Source of the DNA: Lachnospiraceae bacterium UBA4260
GTDB taxonomy: Bacteria > Bacillota > Clostridia > Lachnospirales > Lachnospiraceae
DNA length: 64,000 nucleotides
NCBI GenBank assembly: GCA_002395235.1
Contig: DGWK01000011.1
Coordinates: forward strand, 1 to 64,000
Direction: 5' to 3'
A program made the position numbers and the translations under genes. The notes beneath the pieces were generated by a model. That model had not been told where the DNA came from and searched no databases. It saw only the letters and a list, made by a program, of their open reading frames with translations. Positions 44,324-54,562 of this stretch are shown here, piece by piece. Within the stretch, counting starts at the first letter, position 1. Each line of letters starts with the position of its first letter.

Positions 44324-45004
44324 ATGGATTCTTACTATATTATTGTCGGGCTGGGTAATCCGGGCGGCAAATACGAGGGAACAAGGCATAATGTCGGCTT
44401 TAAAGTCATCGATGAACTGGCCGGCCGCTTTAAGATTGACAGGCCGGTGCGTTTTGGCAAGTCGATGATCGGAAAGGGGTCGATCGCCGGTGAAAAGGTG
44501 ATCCTGGTCAAGCCCATGACTTATATGAACCTGAGCGGCGAGGCGGTCAGAGAGATCTGCAGCTATTACAAAGTGGACCACACCGATCATCTGATTGTCA
44601 TATCGGACGATATCGATCTTCCCGTGGGCCATCTGCGGATCCGGAAGAAGGGAAGCGCCGGCGGCCACAACGGACTTAAAAACATCATCCTGCATCTGGG
44701 GGACGACGAGTTTACGAGAATCCGGATCGGCGTGGGAGGAAAGCCCGCGCCCGGCGCGGATCTGGTGAACCATGTCCTGGGACATTTCACGAGAGAAGAT
44801 AAGGAGATCGTGCAGGAGGCTTTCGTAAAGGCTGCGGACGCCTGCGAATGCGCGATCAAAGAGGGCCCGGACAAGGCCATGAACCTCTATAATACCAAAA
44901 AGCAGAAGAAGCCGAAGAAACGCAAAGAGATGGAGGACGCGCCGCAGGCGGCGCCGGAGGCCGAGACTAATGCTGACGTTAACAGCTCCGCTGAAGGAAT
45001 CTGA
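44324..45004 (+). CDS. pth: Peptidyl-tRNA hydrolase
   Basis: 226 residues. It releases peptides from stalled peptidyl-tRNA. The start at 44324 follows GGAG. Motifs are IVGLGNPGGKYEGTRHNVGF with catalytic H22, KPMTYMNLSG near 65-74 and SAGGHNGLKNI. After about residue 190 comes a tail rich in Lys, Glu and Ala that is longer than in standard Pth and likely disordered. The gene overlaps mfd by 35 bases. Confidence 0.94.
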   Translation: MDSYYIIVGLGNPGGKYEGTRHNVGFKVIDELAGRFKIDRPVRFGKSMIGKGSIAGEKVILVKPMTYMNLSGEAVREICSYYKVDHTDHLIVISDDIDLPVGHLRIRKKGSAGGHNGLKNIILHLGDDEFTRIRIGVGGKPAPGADLVNHVLGHFTREDKEIVQEAFVKAADACECAIKEGPDKAMNLYNTKKQKKPKKRKEMEDAPQAAPEAETNADVNSSAEGI

Positions 45005-48000
45005 GAATTACAATAAAATAGCAGACGCCATGCAGGCGGACGGGGCGTGCGTCCTGGCGGAAGGCTGCGCGGAGGCGCAGAAGCTCCACCTGGTCTATGC
45101 GCTGAGCAGGGAATCCTCCCTTGCCCCGCTGGCAAGGTTCCGTCTGATCGTGACTTACAGCGACCAGAAAGCCAAGGAGATCCAGGAGGCGTTCCGTTTC
45201 TACGACCGGAATACGGTGATGTTTCCCGCCAAGGACCTGATCTTCTATCAGGCGGATCTTCGCGGCCGGGAGCTCGACAAAGAGAGGATCCGGTGCCTGC
45301 GCAGGATCATGGAAGGGCGGCCGGCCACGGTGGTCACTACTTTTGCTGCCCTGATGACGCCCCAGGTGCCGCTGGAAGTCCTCAAAAAGAGCGTCATCAA
45401 AGTGGAAAAGAGGGGCGAGCTGAACCTCTCCGAGGCGTCCCGGCGGCTGGTCACACTGGGCTACGAGAAGCAGTACCAGGTGGAAAAGCCCGGGCAGTTC
45501 GCGGTCCGCGGCGATATCCTGGATATCTTCGAGCTGACAGAGGAAAACCCTTACAGAATAGAGCTGTGGGGAGATGAAGTGGAGTCCATCCGCTCTTTTG
45601 ACGTGCTCAGCCAGAGGTCCATCGCGCAGCTGGAATCGGTGTCGATCTACCCCGCGACGGAAATGATCCTGTCTGAGTCGAGGCTCAGAGACGGGTTTAA
45701 ACGGATCCGCGAGGAAGAAAAGAAGGTCGAGAAGCTCTACAGGGAGCAGAACCGCACGGAGGAGGCACACCGCCTGAAGACGACCATCGCGCAGATGGAA
45801 GAGGAGGCGACGGAGTGGCGGCAGTACGGGCAGCTTGAGAGCTATATTCACTATTTTTACCCGCTTACCGAGAATTTCCTGAACCTTTTCCCCAGACAGG
45901 CGACCATGATCTTTGTAGACGAACCCTACAGGGTCAGCCAGCACGCGGGAGCGGTGGAAGAGGAGTTCCGGATGAGCATGACCAGCCGCGCGGAGAAGGG
46001 GTATATCATCCCCGGGCAGATGCAGCTCCTGACGGCCGCGGACGCCGTGACGGCGCAGATGCTGCAGTACCGGTGCGTCGGCGTGGCGGGCCTTGCAAAC
46101 GGATGCGGCTACATGGAGCCGGACCTGACGGTGTCTATGAACGCCAAGTCCATGTCGCCTTTCAACAAGAGTTTCGAGGCCCTCGAAAAAGAGCTGGAAT
46201 CTTATAAGAAAAAGGGATACAGGACTATTTTGATCTCTCCGTCAAGGACCAGGGCCAGAAGGCTGGCGCAGGATCTCATGAACGACGGGATCACTGCCTT
46301 CTACAGCGAAAATCCCGAGCGGAGGCTGCAGCCCGGCGAGATCATGACTTACTACGGCCGGATCGCGCAGGGATTTGAGTATCCCGACATCAAATTCGCG
46401 GTCATCGCGGAGTCGGACATATTCGGCGCCGAAAAGAAAAAGAAGACCAAGAAGAAAAAGTACGAAGGCGAGCAGATCCAGGCCTTCTCCGAGCTCAAGG
46501 CGGGCGATTACGTGGTGCACGAGGACCACGGGATCGGGATCTACCGGGGCGTGGAGAAGATCGAGGTCAACCACATCGCCAAGGACTATATCAAAATAGA
46601 GTACGGCGGAGGCGGCACGCTCTATGTGCTGCCCACAGAACTTTCGGTCCTGCAGAAATACGCTTCTGCGGGCTCAGCCAAGCCCAAGCTGAACAAACTG
46701 GGCACCCAGGAGTGGACGAATACAAAGACCAAGGTCAGAAAAGCCGTGGACGAAGTGGCGGAGGACCTGGTGGAGCTCTACGCGGCAAGGCAGCAGAAGA
46801 AGGGGCACCGGTACGGGCCGGACACGGTCTGGCAGAAGGAGTTTGAGGAGCTCTTCCCTTATGAGGAGACGGAAGATCAGCTCACCGCCATCGAAGAGAC
46901 CAAGAAGGACATGGAGAGCGACCGCATCATGGACCGCCTGATCTGCGGCGACGTCGGCTACGGCAAAACAGAGATCGCCATAAGGGCCGCCTTCAAAGCC
47001 GTGCAGGAGGGCATGCAGGTGGCGGTTCTGGTTCCTACGACCATCCTGGCGCAGCAGCACTACAATACCTTCTGCACGAGGATGCACAGATATCCCGTCA
47101 CGATCGGAATGCTGTCGAGATTCCGGACATCGGCGGAGCAGAAGCAGACCATCAAGGAAGTCTCACAGGGGCTCTGCGACATCGTGATCGGCACGCACAG
47201 GCTCCTCTCCAAAGACATCAAATTCAAAAATCTGGGCCTTCTCATAGTGGACGAAGAGCAGCGCTTCGGCGTCACACACAAAGAGAAGATCAAGAAGATG
47301 AAGGAGAACGTGGACGTTCTGACCCTCTCCGCGACGCCCATCCCGAGAACCCTGCACATGAGCCTTGTGGGGATCCGCGATATGACCGTGCTGGAGGAGG
47401 CGCCCGAAGGGCGCGTGCCCATCCAGACTTATGTCATGGAATACGACGAAGAGATGGTCAGAGAGGCGGTCATCCGCGAGCTGTCCCGGAAAGGGCAGGT
47501 CTACTATGTCCACAACCGCGTGAACGACATCGACGTCGTCACGGCGAGGCTCCGGCAGATCATCCCCGAGGCCAGGATCGCCTACGCCCACGGCCAGATG
47601 AAAGAGGAACAGCTCGAGAAGATCATGTATGAATTTATCGACGGCGGGATCGATGTCCTGGTCTCGACGACCATCATCGAGACTGGTCTGGATATATCCA
47701 ACGTCAACACGATCATCATCCACGACTCGGACAAGATGGGCCTCTCCCAGCTCTATCAGCTGCGGGGCCGCGTCGGCCGAAGCGGCCGGACGGCGTACGC
47801 CTTCCTCATGTACCGCAAGGACCGCATGCTCCGGGAAGTGGCCGAGAAGCGCCTGCGCGCCATCCGCGAATATACGGATCTGGGCAGCGGCTTCAAAATA
47901 GCGATGAGAGACCTGGAGATCCGCGGAGCCGGCAGCGTCCTCGGGAGAGCCCAGCACGGCCACATGCAGGCGGTCGGCTACGACCTCTACTGCAAGCTCC

Positions 48001-48530
48001 TGAACATGGCGGTTAAGCAGGTCAAAGGCGAACCGGTAAAGGAAGAGCGCACCGTTCGCGTAAACTTAAGCGTGGACGCCTTCCTGCCCGAGAGCTACAT
48101 CATCAACGAAGAGCAGAAGCTGGAGATCTACAAAAAGATCGCCGCCATCGAATCGACGGACGACTACGATGAAGTCAGAGAAGAGCTGGTCGACCGCTTC
48201 GGGGAGATCCCCGCGCCGGCCGGAAACCTCCTGCGCATCGCGCTCATCCGCTCCGTCGCCGCCCGGATCGGGATCATCGAGATCGTCGGCACGGCCGGGA
48301 CCATCCATTTCTACATGGACCCCGCCGCCCGCGTCCGCGCGGAAAACATCCCTTCCCTTCTGCGTAACTACAGCAAGACGCTCGCCTTCAACGTCAAAGG
48401 ATTCAGCGGCCGCGGGCTGCCCGAATTCCTGTACCGCTACAAGGCAGTCGGCGTGACCGTCCGGGACGAAGAGATCCTGCTGTCGTCGCTGGAGGAATTG
48501 CTGATCGCTATGGGGAGGTATTTGATTTGA
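44970..48530 (+). CDS. mfd: Transcription-repair coupling factor
   Basis: 1186 residues. It removes RNA polymerase stalled at lesions and recruits UvrA. The N-terminal UvrB-like part spans about 20-380, the RNA-polymerase-interaction domain (GDYVVHEDHGIGIY) begins near 510, and the RecG-like motor has Walker A GDVGYGKTE near 660, DEEQRFGV near 760 and TATPIPRT-like SATPIPRTLHMS. The C-terminal TRCF domain is present. GGAGG precedes an ATG lying inside pth, the standard pth-mfd coupling. Confidence 0.95.
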   Translation: MLTLTAPLKESENYNKIADAMQADGACVLAEGCAEAQKLHLVYALSRESSLAPLARFRLIVTYSDQKAKEIQEAFRFYDRNTVMFPAKDLIFYQADLRGRELDKERIRCLRRIMEGRPATVVTTFAALMTPQVPLEVLKKSVIKVEKRGELNLSEASRRLVTLGYEKQYQVEKPGQFAVRGDILDIFELTEENPYRIELWGDEVESIRSFDVLSQRSIAQLESVSIYPATEMILSESRLRDGFKRIREEEKKVEKLYREQNRTEEAHRLKTTIAQMEEEATEWRQYGQLESYIHYFYPLTENFLNLFPRQATMIFVDEPYRVSQHAGAVEEEFRMSMTSRAEKGYIIPGQMQLLTAADAVTAQMLQYRCVGVAGLANGCGYMEPDLTVSMNAKSMSPFNKSFEALEKELESYKKKGYRTILISPSRTRARRLAQDLMNDGITAFYSENPERRLQPGEIMTYYGRIAQGFEYPDIKFAVIAESDIFGAEKKKKTKKKKYEGEQIQAFSELKAGDYVVHEDHGIGIYRGVEKIEVNHIAKDYIKIEYGGGGTLYVLPTELSVLQKYASAGSAKPKLNKLGTQEWTNTKTKVRKAVDEVAEDLVELYAARQQKKGHRYGPDTVWQKEFEELFPYEETEDQLTAIEETKKDMESDRIMDRLICGDVGYGKTEIAIRAAFKAVQEGMQVAVLVPTTILAQQHYNTFCTRMHRYPVTIGMLSRFRTSAEQKQTIKEVSQGLCDIVIGTHRLLSKDIKFKNLGLLIVDEEQRFGVTHKEKIKKMKENVDVLTLSATPIPRTLHMSLVGIRDMTVLEEAPEGRVPIQTYVMEYDEEMVREAVIRELSRKGQVYYVHNRVNDIDVVTARLRQIIPEARIAYAHGQMKEEQLEKIMYEFIDGGIDVLVSTTIIETGLDISNVNTIIIHDSDKMGLSQLYQLRGRVGRSGRTAYAFLMYRKDRMLREVAEKRLRAIREYTDLGSGFKIAMRDLEIRGAGSVLGRAQHGHMQAVGYDLYCKLLNMAVKQVKGEPVKEERTVRVNLSVDAFLPESYIINEEQKLEIYKKIAAIESTDDYDEVREELVDRFGEIPAPAGNLLRIALIRSVAARIGIIEIVGTAGTIHFYMDPAARVRAENIPSLLRNYSKTLAFNVKGFSGRGLPEFLYRYKAVGVTVRDEEILLSSLEELLIAMGRYLI

Positions 48531-48559
48531 TGTGTCACGGGGACGTATCTAGTGACACA
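48531..48559. repeat. Single REP-like unit after mfd
   Basis: TGTGTCAC and GTGACACA bracket GGGGACGTATCTA, starting at the mfd stop. It matches each half of the double palindrome at 17772-17844, with one base changed near the right stem. Confidence 0.8.
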
Positions 48560-48577
48560 TACCTTAAAAACAAAAAG

Positions 48578-48630
48578 GCCCCCTTCCTGGCAGCAAGTTT
48601 TAGCTTGCTTACCAGAAAGGGGGCACTTTG
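48578..48630. terminator. Bidirectional terminator between mfd and the ECF gene
   Basis: GCCCCCTT (48578-48585) pairs with AAGGGGGC (48617-48624), with GCAAG/CTTGC inside. T-rich sequence follows on the plus strand (ACTTTGTTTG) and a TTTTTG/TTTTTAAG run on the minus strand. Confidence 0.85.
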
Positions 48631-48679
48631 TTTGTGCGACAACTTTTTACTTAATATTCAATGCTCATAGAGCAATCTC

Positions 48680-49294
48680 TCAGAAATAGAAGAACAGACC
48701 CGTTTTCTTGAGCGGCGCTCTCAGCGCCATGTACAGTACCGTTGTAATAAAAGCGGATACCACCGAATTAATGGCGGTCACCCCAAGATTGATCGCGAAG
48801 GACACTTCCGCGGCGGGCTTGCCCAGGATCAGGATCTTGTAGAAGTACCGGATCGTAGGATCGAAGACTGCGTTAAACAGAAGTCCCGCAACAACAGCGG
48901 CTATTGTCCAGCGCAGTACCTTTGTCAGATCCTTTTCTGTCGTGATGTGTCCCATCTTGTGCGCGATAAATCCTACCAGCACACCCATAAGAAACTTAAT
49001 CACGAATGTGATCGGCGCCTGAACGATATAAACGGGATCCATCAGGTCCGCGATCGTAAGTCCGAGCGCTCCGCCGACGCCGCCGTAGGCGCTTCCGAGG
49101 ATCAGGGCGCCCAGCACGCAGAATGCGTTGCCCAGGTGCACCGTGACCTTATCGCCGGCAATCGTGGGAATCGGGATGGATAAGAACGTAAATACTACAT
49201 ATGTAATCGCAGCGAAGATTCCGGCAAAAACCATCTTTCTCAGCTGCTCTTCCTTCGTGCTGCTGATCTCTGCGGCTGTGTCTAAACTATTCAT
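48680..49294 (-). CDS. ECF transporter substrate-binding (S) component
   Basis: 204 residues, five to six membrane helices. S-components bind a vitamin and dock on the shared ECF ATPase module, which is not in this window. Typical segments are VHLGNAFCVLGALILGSAYGG and ADLMDPVYIVQAPITFVIKFLMG. GGAGG precedes the ATG. pncB lies upstream on the same strand, so a niacin-type substrate is possible, but a terminator separates them and the sequence alone does not settle the ligand. Confidence 0.78.
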   Translation of the reverse strand: MNSLDTAAEISSTKEEQLRKMVFAGIFAAITYVVFTFLSIPIPTIAGDKVTVHLGNAFCVLGALILGSAYGGVGGALGLTIADLMDPVYIVQAPITFVIKFLMGVLVGFIAHKMGHITTEKDLTKVLRWTIAAVVAGLLFNAVFDPTIRYFYKILILGKPAAEVSFAINLGVTAINSVVSAFITTVLYMALRAPLKKTGLFFYF

Positions 49295-49432
49295 AATGAC
49301 CTCCTATCTGTCTGTTTTCTGACTTAACCAAAGTATAGCTGTATCTGAATATATTAATAGCGCCAGAAAATTATTTTTTTATATAACCAGATTGCAATGC
49401 GTGAGGAACTTAACACCTCCAAATAACACAAA

Positions 49433-49455
49433 AACCGGGCTCAAAGAGCCCGGTT
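49433..49455 (-). terminator. Terminator of pncB
   Basis: AACCGGGCTC, loop, GAGCCCGGTT. On the minus strand it is followed by TTTGTGTTATTT. Confidence 0.88.
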
Positions 49456-49496
49456 CCGGTATTATTCCATATAAATTCAATACTGTCGCTTCGCGA

Positions 49497-50969
49497 TCAG
49501 CTCTGAATCCCCTGATGCTTCTCACCGACTTCGTCGAGAAGGCGAAGCTTGGTGTCATACAGCTTCCTGGACAGGTCGACGTAGACCTGGTGAGGGTTGA
49601 CCAGACGCCTGGATTCCTCCCACAGAGTATCCTGCTCGGCAAGGCACTGCTTGCGGATGTCCATGGTCTTGGGGGAAGTGTAGACGCACTCGCCGTTGAG
49701 GAACAGAGGAACCAGGAGCTCTCTGAGCTCGAACTCGTCTGCTTCCAGACGGGTCTTCTTCCAGGGCTCGATCGGGTCGAAGAGGACCAGCGGACGATCG
49801 GTCGTGAAGGTCTCCTCCTCGAGGCAGATCAGGTCGGCGATGATCTTGTGGCTGGCCTTCTCGTATACGCGGTAGATCTTCTTGTTGCCGGGATTGGTGA
49901 CCTTCTCGGTGTTCTCGGAGAGCTTGATCTTGGGCTCGAAGGTGCCGTCCGGATTCCGGATCGCGGCGAGCTTGTAGACGCCGCCGAAGGACGGGTTGTC
50001 TTTGGCTGTGATCAGGTGCGTGCCGACGCCCCAGGAGGTGATGGTCGCGCCCTGGTTCTTCAGGGAGTCGATCAGGTGCTCATCCAGGTCGTTGGAAGCG
50101 GAGATGATCGCGTCCGGGAAACCGGCTTCGTCGAGCATCTTGCGGGCCTTCTTGGAGATGTAGGCGAGGTCGCCGCTGTCGAGGCGGATGCCGTAGCCTT
50201 TGCCCAGGGTGCCCTTGTCGCGCAGGTACTGGAAAGTCTTGATGGCGTTGGGTACGCCGGACTTGAGAGTATCATAAGTGTCTGCGAGAAGGATGCAGGC
50301 GTTCGGATACATATCGCCGTAGGTCTTGAAAGCGGTCAGCTCGTCCGGGAAACTCATGATCCAGCTGTGGGCGTGGGTTCCCTTTACGGGGACGTCAAAC
50401 AGCTGTCCGCACAGCACGTTGGAAGTTCCGACGCAGCCGGCGATGACAGCGGCGCGGGCGCCGTAAGTTCCGGCGTCGGGTCCCTGCGCGCGGCGAAGGC
50501 CGAACTCCATGATTCCGTCTCCGCGGGCCGCGTAGCAGATGCGGGCCGCTTTGGTGGCGATCAGACTCTGGTGGTTAATGATGTTGAGGATCGCGGTCTC
50601 CACAAGCTGAGCCTGCATAATGGGAGCAATAACCTTGACCATGGGCTCCCTGGGGAACATGAGCGATCCTTCCGGAATCGCGTAGATGCTTCCGGTGAAA
50701 CGGAAAGCCGCCAGGTAGGCGAGAAACTCTTCATCAAAGATGCCGAGGCTTCGAAGATAATCGATATCCTGCTTGCTGAAGTGCAGTTCCTTGATGTATT
50801 TGACGAGCTGCTCAATCCCGCACATGATCGAATATCCGCCGCCGAACGGGTTGTTGCGGAAGAAGGCGTCGAAGATGACGGTCTTGTTCTCTTCCTTATT
50901 CTTGAAGTAGCCCTGCATCATTGTCAGCTCATAAAGATCTGTGAGCAGTGTCAGGTTTTGTCTGTCCAT
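49497..50969 (-). CDS. pncB: Nicotinate phosphoribosyltransferase
   Basis: 490 residues. It joins nicotinate and PRPP, with ATP, to salvage NAD. Family features are LLTDLYELTMMQGYF at the start, FDAFFRNNPFGGGY, FGLRRAQGPDAG near 156-167, GTHAHSWIMSF near 198 and RLDSGDL near 260. It is divergent from ileS and ends at its own terminator. Confidence 0.95.
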   Translation of the reverse strand: MDRQNLTLLTDLYELTMMQGYFKNKEENKTVIFDAFFRNNPFGGGYSIMCGIEQLVKYIKELHFSKQDIDYLRSLGIFDEEFLAYLAAFRFTGSIYAIPEGSLMFPREPMVKVIAPIMQAQLVETAILNIINHQSLIATKAARICYAARGDGIMEFGLRRAQGPDAGTYGARAAVIAGCVGTSNVLCGQLFDVPVKGTHAHSWIMSFPDELTAFKTYGDMYPNACILLADTYDTLKSGVPNAIKTFQYLRDKGTLGKGYGIRLDSGDLAYISKKARKMLDEAGFPDAIISASNDLDEHLIDSLKNQGATITSWGVGTHLITAKDNPSFGGVYKLAAIRNPDGTFEPKIKLSENTEKVTNPGNKKIYRVYEKASHKIIADLICLEEETFTTDRPLVLFDPIEPWKKTRLEADEFELRELLVPLFLNGECVYTSPKTMDIRKQCLAEQDTLWEESRRLVNPHQVYVDLSRKLYDTKLRLLDEVGEKHQGIQS

Positions 50970-51358
50970 TTTATCCTCCTAAGTGATAGCTGAGTGGTGG
51001 TGTCAAGACACCCATCTAATTGATGATACTACGAATGGCAGGCTTCTGCAATTTATTTGGCTGTTTTTTGGTCAAAAGAAGCCCGAAAACTTGAGCAGAA
51101 TGACGACGCGGAAAACGCATCGGCTCCGCGCGGAAAGCGCATTTTTACTTATCGGCACAAATAAGCGGGAGGTTTTATGTCAATTCTGCCAAAATAGAGA
51201 AAACCGACAGGTTTTTACAACTTTATGACAAGTTGTGATACAGTCCTTGACAGTATTTTGCCGCAAACGTTATAATCTCATGGTTAATGTGGAGAAAGTG
51301 CAGGATTCTGTATTTCTTCCATCCTAAATAAGCTGACGAGAAAGGCGGAAGGAGAAAG
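50970..51358. other. Divergent pncB-ileS intergenic region
   Basis: 389 bp. It contains the ileS promoter and a dyad ACAACTT-TATGAC-AAGTTGT (51217-51236) just upstream of the -35. There is also a short direct repeat GCGGAAA-CGCAT around 51113-51153. I see no T-box (no GGTGGNACC antiterminator sequence) and no gene. Confidence 0.6.
51247..51276 (+). promoter_or_regulatory. Consensus promoter of ileS
   Basis: TTGACA (51247-51252) and TATAAT (51271-51276), both perfect, with an 18-base spacer, 80 bp before the start codon. Confidence 0.85.
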
Positions 51359-54300
51359 ATGTACAAAAAAGTAAACCCCGACCTGAATTTCGTGGAGAGA
51401 GAACACAACACACAGAAATTCTGGAAAGAAAACAAGATCTTTGAAAAGAGCGTGAAGGAGCGTGAGGGCTGCCCTACATATATGTTTTATGACGGCCCGC
51501 CCACGGCTAACGGAAAGCCGCACATCGGCCATGTTCTGACAAGAGTCATCAAAGACATGGTGCCGCGCTACCGCACGATGAAGGGATATCAGGTCCCCAG
51601 AAAAGCCGGCTGGGACACCCACGGACTTCCCGTAGAGCTGGAAGTTGAGAAAGAGATCGGTATCGAGGGCAAGGAGCAGATTGAAGAGTACGGGATCGCT
51701 CCCTTTGTCGAGAAGTGTAAGGAAAGTGTCTGGAAGTACAAATCGATGTGGGAGGATTTCTCCGACACGGTAGGTTTCTGGGCGGACATGGACAACCCTT
51801 ATGTCACCTATTACGATGATTTCATCGAGTCCGAGTGGTGGGCTCTGAAGACGATCTGGGAGAAGGGCCTTCTCTACAAGGGCTTCAAGGTCGTCCCTTA
51901 CTGCCCCAGCTGCGGAACCCCTCTGTCCTCCCACGAAGTGGCGCAGGGCTACAAGACCCTCAAGGAGCGCTCCGCGATCGTGCGCTTCAAGCTGACGGAT
52001 GAGGACGCCTATTTCCTGGCATGGACAACCACGCCTTGGACGCTGCCTTCCAACATCGCGCTCTGCGTGAACCCGGAGGACATGTACGCCAAGGTAAAGG
52101 CCATCGACGGATATACCTATTATATGGCGCAGGCTCTGCTGGATCAGGTCCTGGAGCCTCTTAAGGACAAGTTTGAAGCGACGGCGGACGGCAAGGCTTA
52201 TGAAGTCCTTGCGACCATGAAGGGCACGGACCTCGAGTACAAGTCCTACGAGCCCCTCTATGAGGAAGCCGCCAGAAGAACGGCGCAGCAGCACAAGAAA
52301 GCTTTCTTCGTCTACTGCGACGACTATGTAACCATGACAGACGGTACCGGCATCGTTCACATCGCACCTGCTTTCGGTGAAGACGACGCGAGAGTCGGCC
52401 GGGGGTATGACGCTCCTTTCGTTCAGCTCGTCGACGCACAGGGCTGCCTGGTTGAAGGAACTCCTTTCGCGGGCATGCGCTGCAAGCCCACACAGGCCGA
52501 GATGGACAAGGGCGCGGTCAGCGCTGACCCTGAAGTTCTCAAAGACCTTAGCGCGCGCGGTATTTTGTTCTCTGCTCCCAAGTTCGAGCACGACTATCCG
52601 CACTGCTGGCGCTGCGGCACGCCTCTTCTGTACTACGCCCGCCAGTCCTGGTTCATCAAGATGACTTCCGTCAGAGATGACCTGGTGAGCGGCAACAAGA
52701 AGATCAACTGGATCCCTCCGACCATCGGAGAGGGACGCTTCGGCAACTGGCTGGAGAACATTCAGGACTGGGGCATCTCCCGCGACAGATACTGGGGAAC
52801 TCCCCTCAACATCTGGGAGTGCAAGGGCTGCGGCCACCAGCTGAGCGTAGGCAGCAAAAAAGAGCTGGCCGAGCTCTCCGGAAACCCCGAAGCGCTTAAG
52901 ACCGAGCTCCACAGACCTTACGTGGACGCCTATACGATCAAGTGCCCCGAGTGCGGCGGAGAGATGCACCGCGTTCCCGAGGTCATCGACTGCTGGTTCG
53001 ACTCCGGAGCAATGCCTTATGCACAGCTCCACTATCCATTTGAAAATAAGGAACTCTTCGAGAAGTGGTTCCCCGCTGCCTTCATCAGCGAGGCGGTGGA
53101 CCAGACCCGCGGATGGTTCTATTCCCTGCATGCGGAGTCCACGCTCCTCTTTGACAAGCCCTGCTATGAGAACGTCATCGTTCTGGGCCTGGTCCTGGAC
53201 GAGGACGGCAACAAGATGTCCAAGAGCAAGGGCAATGCGGTAGATCCTTTCACGGCGCTCAAGATGCACGGCGCGGACGCGATCCGCTGGTATTTCTATA
53301 CCAACAGCGCGCCCTGGCTGCCCAACAAGTTCTCCGACAAGACAGTCAAGGAAGGCCAGCGCAAGTTCCTCGGAACACTGTGGAACACCTATGCTTTCTA
53401 TACTTTGTACGCGGATATCGACAGCTTCGATCCCACAAAGTACACGCTGGACTATGAGAAACTCAGCGTCATGGACAAGTGGCTCCTGTCCCGCATGAAT
53501 ACGATGATTAAGAACACGGATGCGAACCTGGACAAGTACAGGATCCCCGAGGCGGCCAACGCTCTGGAGACATTCGTGGACGAGATGTCCAACTGGTACG
53601 TCCGCCGCTGCCGCGACCGTTTCTGGGCAAAGGGCATGGAACAGGACAAGATCAATGCGTATATGACTCTGTACACGGCTCTTGTGAACGTGTGCAAGTG
53701 CGCCGCTCCCATGATCCCCTTCATGACCGAGGAGATCTACCAGAACATCGTCAGAAGCGTCGACGAGACGGCTCCCGAGAGCATCCACCTGTGCCTGTTC
53801 CCCGAGGCGGATGAGGCGCACATCGACAAGGAGCTCGAGGAGAGCATGGACGAGGTCCTTAAGATCGTCGTCATGGGCCGCGCCTGCCGTAACGCTTCCA
53901 ATATCAAGAACAGACAGCCCATCGCGCAGATGTTCGTAAAGGCGCAGAAGGATCTCAACGCCTTCTTCCAGGACATCATTGGGAATGAGCTCAATGTCAA
54001 AAAAGTGATCTTCACGGACGATGTCCGGGAATTCACGAGTTATACTTTCAAGCCGCAGCTGCGCACAGTGGGCCCCAAGTACGGCAAACAGCTGGGCGGA
54101 ATCAGAAAGTATCTGGCAGAACTGGACGGCAACAGCGCCATGGATACGCTCAGGAGCGAGGGCGCGCTTCGCCTGGAGGTGAACGGCGTCGCCGTAGAAC
54201 TCCTTGAGGAAGATCTTCTCATCGAGACGGCCCGCAAGGAAGGCTATGTGAGCCAGGAAGACGGCGCGATTACCGTTGTTCTGGACACGAACCTGACGCC

Positions 54301-54562
54301 TGAGCTGATCGAGGAAGGCTATGTATTTGAGCTGATCAGCAAGATCCAGACGATGAGAAAAGAGTCCGGGTTCGAGGTCATGGACCGCATCCGCGTCTCC
54401 CTCGGCGGCAACAAAAAGCTGTCCGCAGTGGCGGCGGCCAACGAGGCGGCGATCGCGGGCAAAGTCCTGGCGGATAAGATCGAGCAGGATGAGCACCTGG
54501 CAAACGAGAAGACCTGGGATATCAACGGCGAGAAGGTCACGATCGGCGTTCAGAAGATCTGA
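51359..54562 (+). CDS. ileS: Isoleucyl-tRNA synthetase
   Basis: 1067 residues. FYDGPPTANGKPHIGH (HIGH at 55-58) and NKMSKSKGN (KMSKS near 620) mark the class I core. The editing domain has TTPWTLPSN and the anticodon domain is complete. The sequence style around HIGH and the length match the second IleRS class, which lacks the C-terminal zinc finger (family knowledge). GGAGAAAG precedes the ATG. Confidence 0.96.
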   Translation: MYKKVNPDLNFVEREHNTQKFWKENKIFEKSVKEREGCPTYMFYDGPPTANGKPHIGHVLTRVIKDMVPRYRTMKGYQVPRKAGWDTHGLPVELEVEKEIGIEGKEQIEEYGIAPFVEKCKESVWKYKSMWEDFSDTVGFWADMDNPYVTYYDDFIESEWWALKTIWEKGLLYKGFKVVPYCPSCGTPLSSHEVAQGYKTLKERSAIVRFKLTDEDAYFLAWTTTPWTLPSNIALCVNPEDMYAKVKAIDGYTYYMAQALLDQVLEPLKDKFEATADGKAYEVLATMKGTDLEYKSYEPLYEEAARRTAQQHKKAFFVYCDDYVTMTDGTGIVHIAPAFGEDDARVGRGYDAPFVQLVDAQGCLVEGTPFAGMRCKPTQAEMDKGAVSADPEVLKDLSARGILFSAPKFEHDYPHCWRCGTPLLYYARQSWFIKMTSVRDDLVSGNKKINWIPPTIGEGRFGNWLENIQDWGISRDRYWGTPLNIWECKGCGHQLSVGSKKELAELSGNPEALKTELHRPYVDAYTIKCPECGGEMHRVPEVIDCWFDSGAMPYAQLHYPFENKELFEKWFPAAFISEAVDQTRGWFYSLHAESTLLFDKPCYENVIVLGLVLDEDGNKMSKSKGNAVDPFTALKMHGADAIRWYFYTNSAPWLPNKFSDKTVKEGQRKFLGTLWNTYAFYTLYADIDSFDPTKYTLDYEKLSVMDKWLLSRMNTMIKNTDANLDKYRIPEAANALETFVDEMSNWYVRRCRDRFWAKGMEQDKINAYMTLYTALVNVCKCAAPMIPFMTEEIYQNIVRSVDETAPESIHLCLFPEADEAHIDKELEESMDEVLKIVVMGRACRNASNIKNRQPIAQMFVKAQKDLNAFFQDIIGNELNVKKVIFTDDVREFTSYTFKPQLRTVGPKYGKQLGGIRKYLAELDGNSAMDTLRSEGALRLEVNGVAVELLEEDLLIETARKEGYVSQEDGAITVVLDTNLTPELIEEGYVFELISKIQTMRKESGFEVMDRIRVSLGGNKKLSAVAAANEAAIAGKVLADKIEQDEHLANEKTWDINGEKVTIGVQKI

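Noticed and set aside
50983..51228. Small plus-strand frame in the ileS upstream region
   Set aside because: No ribosome site, spans promoter-type DNA and has no recognisable content.
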